DNA of 38,050 nt from Arthrobacter sp. ov118 (GTDB taxonomy: Bacteria; Actinomycetota; Actinomycetes; Actinomycetales; Micrococcaceae): contig NZ_FPAY01000002.1 in the NCBI RefSeq assembly GCF_900116495.1, positions 434,372-472,421 of the forward strand. The letters run 5' to 3'. How positions within the stretch are numbered: the first letter of the stretch is position 1; each line of letters begins with the position of its first letter. This document shows, one piece after another, positions 32,957 through 38,050 of this stretch. The notes under the pieces were generated by a model. It ran no database searches and was not told the origin of the DNA. It worked only from the letters and a program-made list of their open reading frames with translations. Position numbers and translations under genes: made by a program.

Positions 32957-33829
32957 GTGAGTTCGCAGAACCGAACCGGCAGCCGACGCAAAAAGATCTC
33001 TACGATCACTGGCTTGGCACTCGCCGGCGCGTTGGCTTTGACTGGATGTTCACCAGAGGTAGAGAAGGGCTGGTTGCCCACCGAACGTGGCACCACCAAT
33101 CACACCGATCTCATCATGGACCTCTGGGTCAACTCATGGATTGCCGCACTGGTGGTCGGTACCATCACCTGGGGCCTGATGATCTGGTGCATCGTCGCTT
33201 ACCGTCGCCGCAAGGGCACCGTGGGCTTCCCCCGTCAGAACAGCTTCAACCTTCCCCTGGAAGTGTTCTACCTGACGATCCCGCTGTTCATGGTCCTGGT
33301 GTTCTTCTACTTCACCGACCGCGACCAGCAGTCGATCGATGACCGCTCCAAGCCCGCCGACGTCGTTGTCGACGTCCGCGGCAAGCAGTGGGCGTGGGAC
33401 TTCAACTACAAGCAGGGCTCCGTCGTCAACGCGGACGTTCATGAGGCCGGCGTCCAGGCGCACCTCACGGGCGAGGAAGTGGACAAGGAAAAGCTGCCCA
33501 CCCTGTACCTGCCGGTCAACAAGTCGGTTGACCTCGAACTCAATTCCCGCGACGTCATCCACTCCTTCTGGGTTCCTGCCTTCCTGCAGAAGCGGGACAT
33601 GATCCCCGGCAAGACCAACTACATCCGGTTCACTCCCACCAGGGAGGGAACCTACGACGGCAAGTGCGCCGAACTTTGTGGCGAGTACCATTCCGAAATG
33701 CTGTTCCGCGTGAAGGTTGTCTCCGAGTCGGAGTTCCAGGCGCACATGAACCAGCTGCGCCAGAACGGGAACACCGGCCTGCTCGGCGAAGAGTACGACC
33801 GACTCCCGGCCAAGACCGAGAACAAGTAA
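32957..33829 (+). CDS. ctaC: Cytochrome c oxidase subunit II (CuA lipoprotein)
   Basis: The 290-residue protein has a lipoprotein signal peptide with lipobox LTGC (Cys31), two membrane helices (about 58-80 and 98-118), and a CuA cupredoxin domain. CuA ligands are visible: His202 in DVIHSFWVP, then Cys237, Cys241, His245 and Met248 in CAELCGEYHSEM. It accepts electrons for the aa3 oxidase outside the membrane; in actinobacteria it is docked to the bcc complex. The start is GTG with AGGAAGGG upstream. ctaD begins 10 bases after its stop. Confidence 0.97.
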   Translation: MSSQNRTGSRRKKISTITGLALAGALALTGCSPEVEKGWLPTERGTTNHTDLIMDLWVNSWIAALVVGTITWGLMIWCIVAYRRRKGTVGFPRQNSFNLPLEVFYLTIPLFMVLVFFYFTDRDQQSIDDRSKPADVVVDVRGKQWAWDFNYKQGSVVNADVHEAGVQAHLTGEEVDKEKLPTLYLPVNKSVDLELNSRDVIHSFWVPAFLQKRDMIPGKTNYIRFTPTREGTYDGKCAELCGEYHSEMLFRVKVVSESEFQAHMNQLRQNGNTGLLGEEYDRLPAKTENK

Positions 33830-33839
33830 GGGGAGCGAC

Positions 33840-35564
33840 GTGGCAACCACCTACAGTCAGCCCTCCGGGATCCTTGAGGCTCCCGTAGTACCCAAGTCCA
33901 AGGGGCGCATCGTCGTCAACTGGATCACCTCGACCGACCACAAAACAATCGGGTACATGTACCTGATCGCGTCGTTCGTCTTCTTCTGCTTCGGCGGCAT
34001 CATGGCGCTGCTGATCCGCGCCGAGCTCTTCGAGCCGGGCATGCAGATCCTGCAGACCAAAGAGCAGTACAACCAGCTGTTCACCATGCACGGCACGGTC
34101 ATGCTCCTGATGTTCGCGACGCCGCTGTTCGCCGGCTTCACGAACGTGATCATGCCTCTGCAGCTCGGCGCACCCGACGTCGCGTTCCCGCGCCTGAACG
34201 CACTGGCGTTCTGGTTCTTCCTCTTCGGCTCCACGATCGCCGTGTCCGGCTTCATCACCCCGCAGGGCGCCGCATCGTTCGGCTGGTTCGCTTACGCGCC
34301 GCTGTCCAACACCACATTCAGCCCCGGCGTGGGCGGTGACCTCTGGGTCTTCGGCCTGGCGCTCTCCGGCTTCGGCACCATCCTTGGCGCCGTCAACTTC
34401 ATCACCACGATCATCTGCATGCGTGCCCCGGGCATGACCATGTGGCGGATGCCGATCTTCACCTGGAACGCGCTCGTGACGTCCATCCTGGTCCTGATGG
34501 CCTTCCCGCCGCTGGCCGCCGCCCTGTTCGCCCTGGGTGCGGACCGCCGCTTTGGTGCGCACATCTTCGACCCGGAGAACGGCGGCGCCGTCCTCTGGCA
34601 GCACCTGTTCTGGTTCTTCGGCCACCCCGAGGTGTACATCATCGCTTTGCCGTTCTTCGGCATCGTGTCCGAGATCTTCCCGGTCTTCAGCCGCAAGCCG
34701 ATCTTCGGCTACAAGGGCCTGGTCTACGCAACCATTTCCATCGCCGCCCTGTCCGTGACCGTGTGGGCGCACCACATGTACGTCACGGGTTCGGTGCTGC
34801 TGCCGTTCTTCTCCTTCATGACGATGCTGATCGCCGTTCCGACCGGCGTGAAGTTCTTCAACTGGATCGGCACCATGTGGCGCGGTTCCATCACCTTCGA
34901 AACCCCCATGCTGTGGAGCATCGGCTTCCTGGCCACGTTCCTCTTCGGTGGCCTGACCGGCATCATCCTGGCCTCGCCGCCGCTGGACTTCCACGTCTCC
35001 GACTCCTACTTCGTGGTGGCGCACTTCCACTACGTGGTGTTCGGCACCGTTGTGTTCGCCATGTTCGCTGGCTTCTACTTCTGGTGGCCCAAGTGGACCG
35101 GCAAGATGCTCAACGAGCGCCTCGGCAAGATCCACTTCTGGATGCTGTTCCTCGGCTTCCACGGCACCTTCCTGATCCAGCACTGGCTGGGCGTCGAGGG
35201 CATGCCGCGCCGCTACGCCGACTACATGCCGCAGGACAACTTCACGGGAATGAACCAGTTCTCCACCAACGCATCCTTCCTCCTCGGCGCCTCGCTGATC
35301 CCGTTCCTCTGGAACGTCTACATCACGTGGCGCAGCAACGAGCGCGTGGAAGTTGATGACCCGTGGGGCTTTGGTGCCTCGCTCGAGTGGGCCACCTCCT
35401 GCCCGCCGCCGCGCCACAACTTCACGTCCCTGCCCCGCATCCGCTCCGAACGTCCCGCCCTGGACCTGCACCACCCGGAGCTCTCGCAGAACTACACCGC
35501 GGAATCGCCTGCGCCGGCAGCGGCGGCGCTCGGCAACGCTGACCAGAAGGACACCGCCCTGTGA
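33840..35564 (+). CDS. ctaD: Cytochrome c oxidase subunit I
   Basis: The 574-residue, twelve-helix protein has the heme-copper oxidase signatures: a heme a histidine in LFTMHGTVMLL, the CuB/tyrosine motif WFFGHPEVYIIALP, the CuB histidine pair in VWAHHMY, and the heme ligands in VVAHFHYVVFG. It forms the oxygen-reducing and proton-pumping core of the aa3 oxidase. The GTG at 33840 has GGGGAG before it. Its last codons overlap ctaF by four bases. The subunit III gene (ctaE) is not in this window. Confidence 0.98.
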   Translation: MATTYSQPSGILEAPVVPKSKGRIVVNWITSTDHKTIGYMYLIASFVFFCFGGIMALLIRAELFEPGMQILQTKEQYNQLFTMHGTVMLLMFATPLFAGFTNVIMPLQLGAPDVAFPRLNALAFWFFLFGSTIAVSGFITPQGAASFGWFAYAPLSNTTFSPGVGGDLWVFGLALSGFGTILGAVNFITTIICMRAPGMTMWRMPIFTWNALVTSILVLMAFPPLAAALFALGADRRFGAHIFDPENGGAVLWQHLFWFFGHPEVYIIALPFFGIVSEIFPVFSRKPIFGYKGLVYATISIAALSVTVWAHHMYVTGSVLLPFFSFMTMLIAVPTGVKFFNWIGTMWRGSITFETPMLWSIGFLATFLFGGLTGIILASPPLDFHVSDSYFVVAHFHYVVFGTVVFAMFAGFYFWWPKWTGKMLNERLGKIHFWMLFLGFHGTFLIQHWLGVEGMPRRYADYMPQDNFTGMNQFSTNASFLLGASLIPFLWNVYITWRSNERVEVDDPWGFGASLEWATSCPPPRHNFTSLPRIRSERPALDLHHPELSQNYTAESPAPAAAALGNADQKDTAL

Positions 35565-35962
35565 AAATCGAATCAAGGATCTTTGGCCTCGGGGTGTTCT
35601 TCTTCGTGCCCGTGGCGTTTATCTACGGCTACCTGACGAACTGGAGCGAATGGGTCGGCACGCTGGCCGTCCTGCTGGTCGGTGGCCTCGCAGGTATGAT
35701 TGGCGCCTACCTGGGCTTCACCGGCAAGCGCGTAGGCATGCGTCCCGAGGACCGCAACGACGCCGAAATCCACGAAGGCGCCGGCGAACAGGGACACTTC
35801 TCCCCGTGGAGCTGGTGGCCCCTGGTCCTAGGCATCTCCTGCGCCACCGGGTTCCTCGGCCTGGCTATTGGCTTCTGGATCGTCTTCATCGCCGGAGGCC
35901 TCGCCACCGTCGCGCTGGTTGGCTGGGTCTACGAGTACAGCCGCGGTGACCACGCGCACTAA
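35561..35962 (+). CDS. ctaF: Cytochrome c oxidase subunit IV (actinobacterial CtaF)
   Basis: The 133-residue protein has four membrane helices in two pairs (about 5-27, 31-53, 84-104 and 106-126) joined by a polar loop with KRVGMRPEDRNDAEI, the layout of actinobacterial CtaF. It is a small structural subunit of the aa3 oxidase. The start overlaps the ctaD stop in GTGA, indicating coupling. A long hairpin follows. Confidence 0.94.
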   Translation: MKIESRIFGLGVFFFVPVAFIYGYLTNWSEWVGTLAVLLVGGLAGMIGAYLGFTGKRVGMRPEDRNDAEIHEGAGEQGHFSPWSWWPLVLGISCATGFLGLAIGFWIVFIAGGLATVALVGWVYEYSRGDHAH

Positions 35963-35988
35963 GGTCGCGATCTAAAAGCACATAACGC

Positions 35989-36028
35989 ACGACGGCGGGC
36001 CCCACCATTTGGTGGGGCCCGCCGTCGT
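35989..36028. terminator. Terminator after ctaCDF
   Basis: An 18-bp perfect stem (35989-36006 with 36011-36028) closes on the four-base loop atTT. It begins 26 bases after the ctaF stop and is the longest perfect hairpin in the window. It probably also stops transcripts from the HPr side. Confidence 0.9.
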
Positions 36029-36171
36029 TATGGTGGCTGCGGTGTTTGGTTCAGTGTTTGATGCGGTGGGTGCGCGGGCGCCAGCTGGGGGTGCACGGCG
36101 TCTGGGTGCCGGCCTGGCGTGCAGCGAATTCAAGCGCCATCTGGGGCCCGGCGTGCAAGGAAGCGTGAAGG

Positions 36172-36249
36172 GGTGGCTGACAGCGCTCAGGGTGGCTGAC
36201 AGCGCTCAGGGGTGGCTGACAGCGCCCACGGGGTGGCTGACAGTCCAGA
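36172..36249. repeat. About 20-bp direct repeat, four copies, downstream of the HPr gene
   Basis: ggtggctgacagcgctcag-like units start at 36172, 36191, 36211 and 36232 (spacing 19, 20 and 21). The first two are identical over ggtggctgacagcgctcag; the third reads agcgcccac and the fourth diverges after ggtggctgacag. The central agcgct is palindromic. They lie within 100 bases after the HPr stop. Confidence 0.88.
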
Positions 36250-36268
36250 GAGGACCGGTAAGAGGACC

Positions 36269-36562
36269 TCAGGCGGCGGCTGCGGACTCCAGGACGTTCT
36301 GGAGTTCCTCCAGCGCGCGCTCGGCCTCTGCGAGGCTGTAGCGGGCGGGGAGGGCCTCCGCAGCGATGGCCAGTTCCACTTGGCATCCGCACTCGAAGTC
36401 CTCGGTCATGACTTCGAGCAGCGACCGGGCGTCCACACCGGGCCTGCCGTCCTTGCTGATGGTCACCGGGAGTCCGGTTGCCGTGACGGCGCGGACAAAG
36501 ACGGCCGCCGGCCGGGCGTGGAGGCCGACTGCGGCCGTGACAACTGCCTTGCGAACTGGCAA
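36269..36562 (-). CDS. ptsH: PTS phosphocarrier protein HPr
   Basis: The 97-residue protein has the HPr active site VGLHARPAAVF with the phosphorylated histidine at residue 15, and a regulatory-site-like DARSLLEVM with Ser47. HPr passes phosphate from enzyme I to sugar-specific EII components in the cytoplasm. The start is TTG at 36562, supported by AGGGAG five bases upstream. No PTS enzyme genes are next to it; instead it faces a DasR-like regulator, and a DasR-type operator lies between the two. It ends in an alanine run close to a direct-repeat array. Confidence 0.93.
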   Translation of the reverse strand: MPVRKAVVTAAVGLHARPAAVFVRAVTATGLPVTISKDGRPGVDARSLLEVMTEDFECGCQVELAIAAEALPARYSLAEAERALEELQNVLESAAAA

Positions 36563-36697
36563 CTGGACTCCCTAGTGCTGATGCTTCTAGTGGTGCTGAT
36601 GGCGGTAGTGCGGACGCGGCAGATGGGCCGCCAATAAGGCGGGGCGTCGATGCCATGGAAGTGCCGGCATGGTGGTGCCGCGCATAGTCGTCCCGGT

Positions 36698-36725
36698 CCC
36701 GATCCGTACATCCCGATCCGTACAT
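36698..36725. repeat. Perfect 14-bp tandem duplication upstream of ptsH
   Basis: cccgatccgtacat occurs twice head to tail (36698-36711 and 36712-36725). It lies 136-163 bases upstream of the ptsH start, within the likely promoter region, and could be a recent duplication or a regulator site. Confidence 0.85.
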
Positions 36726-36769
36726 TCAAGGGTAACCGCGGGGGAGGGGCCGCACGAACTGCGACGCCC

Positions 36770-36785
36770 AGTGGTCTAGACCTGC
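36770..36785. promoter_or_regulatory. DasR-type operator (dre-like)
   Basis: The 16 bases AGTGGTCTAGACCTGC contain the core TGGTCTAGACC. In the other orientation they read GCAGGTCTAGACCACT, which agrees at 14 of 16 positions with the Streptomyces DasR element ACTGGTCTAGACCACT as I remember it. It lies between the HPr gene and a DasR-like regulator. Confidence 0.72.
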
Positions 36786-36901
36786 CGGGCCCTGGGCTTA
36801 CCCTTAACTCATGACTGTTTTTGCGGCGTGTTTAGCTGCGTCTTCTTGTGCGGCTTCTCCTGCCGCTTCTCCAGCGCCGGGACCCGATCCAAGGCTCAAC
36901 C

Positions 36902-37693
36902 ATGCCATCCAGTAACGCATCGAAGATGGTTGGGGATATCGACCGGCAGAGCGGCGTCCCGATCTACGTCCAGCTGCGCGAAATCCTCCGGGCACATATT
37001 GCCGCCGCCTGCCCGCCAGGATCAGCCCTTCCGTCTGAACGAGACCTCGCGGAGCGGTTCGGCCTGGCCCGGATGACCGTCCGGCAGGCCATCGATGCGC
37101 TCGTAGGGGAGGAAGTGATAGAGCGCGTCGTGGGGCTGGGAACGTTCGTCCGCAAACCGAAACTGGATCTCCAGGTCAAGCTGACGTCCTATAGCGAAGA
37201 GATGCAGCGCCGCGGCATGGTTCCGGCCGCCAAGGTCCTGAGCTTTGAACAGATTGGTGCCAGTGCCTTCCTTGCCCGGGAGCTGCAGTTGGAGGAGGGA
37301 ACGCCCCTCGTCCGGTTCCGGCGGCTCCTGCTGGCAGATAACGAGCCCATGAGCGTGGACGAGAACTTCATCCCCGCGCATCGGGTGCCCGGCCTGCTCG
37401 ATGGGGAACCGCCCACATCCCTCTACAACGTGCTGAGCGAACGCTATGGTTTGGTCATGGAATGGGGCGAGGACATGATTGAGGCCACCGCGGCATCACC
37501 GTCGACGGCCAGGCTCCTGAACGTGGAGGTCGGCACGCCGCTGTTGAAGATCCAGCGCCACGCGTTTGTGGCCCGTTCAATGGTGGACTACTCGGTGTCC
37601 TATTACCGGGCGGATCGCTACAAGCTGTGGGTGCCCCTGCAGCGCCCCGGTGTCCGGCCCACCCGGAACTATGCCTCGGGGTACCGCCCGTAG
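36902..37693 (+). CDS. GntR/HutC family regulator, DasR-like
   Basis: The 263-residue protein has an N-terminal GntR winged helix (about 18-88, with VPIYVQLREILRAHI, ALPSERDLAERFGLARMTVRQA and GLGTFVRKPK) and a C-terminal UTRA effector domain (about 105-250). Segments such as LTSYSEEMQRRGMVP, EPMSVDENFIPAHRVPGL and YYRADRYKLWVPLQRP closely follow Streptomyces DasR as I recall it. DasR binds phosphorylated aminosugars and controls PTS and chitin genes. The ATG at 36902 has AAGG seven bases upstream; the frame is open to 36848. The adjacent dre-like site suggests control of itself and of ptsH. Confidence 0.88.
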   Translation: MPSSNASKMVGDIDRQSGVPIYVQLREILRAHIAAACPPGSALPSERDLAERFGLARMTVRQAIDALVGEEVIERVVGLGTFVRKPKLDLQVKLTSYSEEMQRRGMVPAAKVLSFEQIGASAFLARELQLEEGTPLVRFRRLLLADNEPMSVDENFIPAHRVPGLLDGEPPTSLYNVLSERYGLVMEWGEDMIEATAASPSTARLLNVEVGTPLLKIQRHAFVARSMVDYSVSYYRADRYKLWVPLQRPGVRPTRNYASGYRP

Positions 37694-37742
37694 CAAGAGC
37701 AACGCGGGGTCACTTCGCGCCCATACCGAGGGGGGCGGTTTC

Positions 37743-38050
37743 TAGTGGTCGTTGCAACACGTTTGGCGGCTTAGGTCGTTAGTAGTAGATCACGCAGGCG
37801 CTCGGCTGGGGTATCCCAGTCGAGCGTTTTGCGTGGGCGGCCGTTGAGTTTCTGGGCGACGAGCTCGAGATCCTCTGGCCCGTAGGCGGACAGGTCGGTG
37901 CCTTTGGGGAAGTACTGGCGCAGCAGTCCGTTCGTGTTTTCGTTCGAGCCGCGTTGCCAGGGGCTGGCCGGGTCGCAGAAGTAGACGTCCATGTCCGTGG
38001 CGAGGCTGAAGGATTTGTGGGCGGCCATTTCCGCTCCCTGGTCCCAGGTC
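37743..38050 (-). mobile_element. IS30-family insertion sequence (partial, cut by window edge)
   Basis: The transposase 3' end lies at 37771, and the element's terminal inverted repeat is expected just beyond it, near tggtcgttgcaacacg (37745-37760). The partner end is outside the window, so the boundary is an estimate. The element inserted about 50 bases after the DasR-like gene stop. Confidence 0.6.
37771..38050 (-). CDS. IS30 family transposase (C-terminal part)
   Basis: The frame is open from the stop at 37771 through the right window edge, so the visible 92 residues are only the C-terminal part of the DDE integrase core. They read TWDQGAEMAAHKSFS, then VYFCDPASPWQRGSNENTNGLLRQYFPKGTDL, which includes the catalytic glutamate region of IS30 transposases, then KLNGRPRKTLDWDTPAERL. 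The N-terminal helix-turn-helix and the first catalytic aspartate lie beyond the edge, so intactness cannot be judged. Confidence 0.93.
   Translation of the reverse strand, partial: TWDQGAEMAAHKSFSLATDMDVYFCDPASPWQRGSNENTNGLLRQYFPKGTDLSAYGPEDLELVAQKLNGRPRKTLDWDTPAERLRDLLLTT

Larger units (their letters stand above)
35963..36268. other. Gap between ctaF and HPr gene
   Basis: About 300 bases without a gene. It holds the ctaF terminator (35989-36028) and the four-copy repeat at 36172-36249. The rest (36040-36170) shows no conserved ORF or RNA that I can recognise. Confidence 0.6.
36563..36901. other. Divergent regulatory region between ptsH and the DasR-like gene
   Basis: This 339-base region contains the operator at 36770-36785 and a perfect 14-bp tandem duplication at 36698-36725. 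The AT-rich stretch at 36795-36820 (ttacccttaactcatgactgttttt) could hold the regulator promoter, but no clear -35/-10 pair stands out. Confidence 0.5.

Noticed and set aside
33630..35576. A 648-codon minus-strand frame opposite ctaD
   Set aside because: It is the antisense of a highly conserved membrane gene, and its product is a repetitive Arg/Glu/His-rich string with no domain.

Overview
The window is high-GC chromosomal DNA from an actinobacterium, most likely a member of the Micrococcaceae close to Arthrobacter or Pseudarthrobacter. This is inferred from the gene order, the many GTG and TTG starts, actinobacterial families such as DUF3097, DUF3043, a four-helix CtaF and an LCP protein with a LytR_C tail, and protein sequence style. 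No database search was possible.

Layout. The left edge (1-779, minus) carries the N-terminal part of a secreted protein with a 13-residue Pro/Ala/Thr/Gln repeat. Next come comEA, comEC and holA, then rpsT and a PemK-like gene on the minus strand. lepA and hemW follow on the plus strand, then DUF4870 and DUF3097 on the minus strand. A CIRCE-controlled set hrcA, dnaJ, rsmE is followed by a minus-strand GerMN/Gmad2 lipoprotein and the tight cluster phoH, ybeY, corC-like, era. Then come an LCP cell-wall ligase, an M13 peptidase (minus), leuA with a leucine-rich leader peptide, recO, uppS, an alpha/beta hydrolase (minus), pyrD, DUF3043 (minus), an M20 peptidase, an A-type Fe-S carrier and the cytochrome oxidase genes ctaC-ctaD-ctaF. 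The right end has a PTS HPr gene (minus) facing away from a DasR-like GntR regulator, and the C-terminal part of an IS30-type transposase cut by the window edge.

How the genes fit together. Most of the window is a conserved housekeeping block for DNA uptake and repair (comEA/comEC, holA, recO), ribosome assembly and translation (rpsT, lepA, rsmE, ybeY, era), heat-shock control (hrcA, dnaJ), wall lipid carrier and wall polymer attachment (uppS, LCP), and aerobic respiration (Fe-S carrier, ctaCDF). The accessory parts are the two ends.

The most interesting signals are regulatory. A leuA attenuator combines an apparently leaderless 18-codon leader peptide holding four consecutive leucine codons with an 11-bp stem starting 5 nt later. 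A near-perfect DasR-type operator lies between the HPr gene and the DasR-like regulator. A lipoprotein gene has no ordinary start codon where its signal peptide needs one. Several short tandem repeats duplicate gene ends or terminator arms. I saw no CRISPR array, rRNA, tRNA or prophage, and no convincing entirely new multi-gene system.
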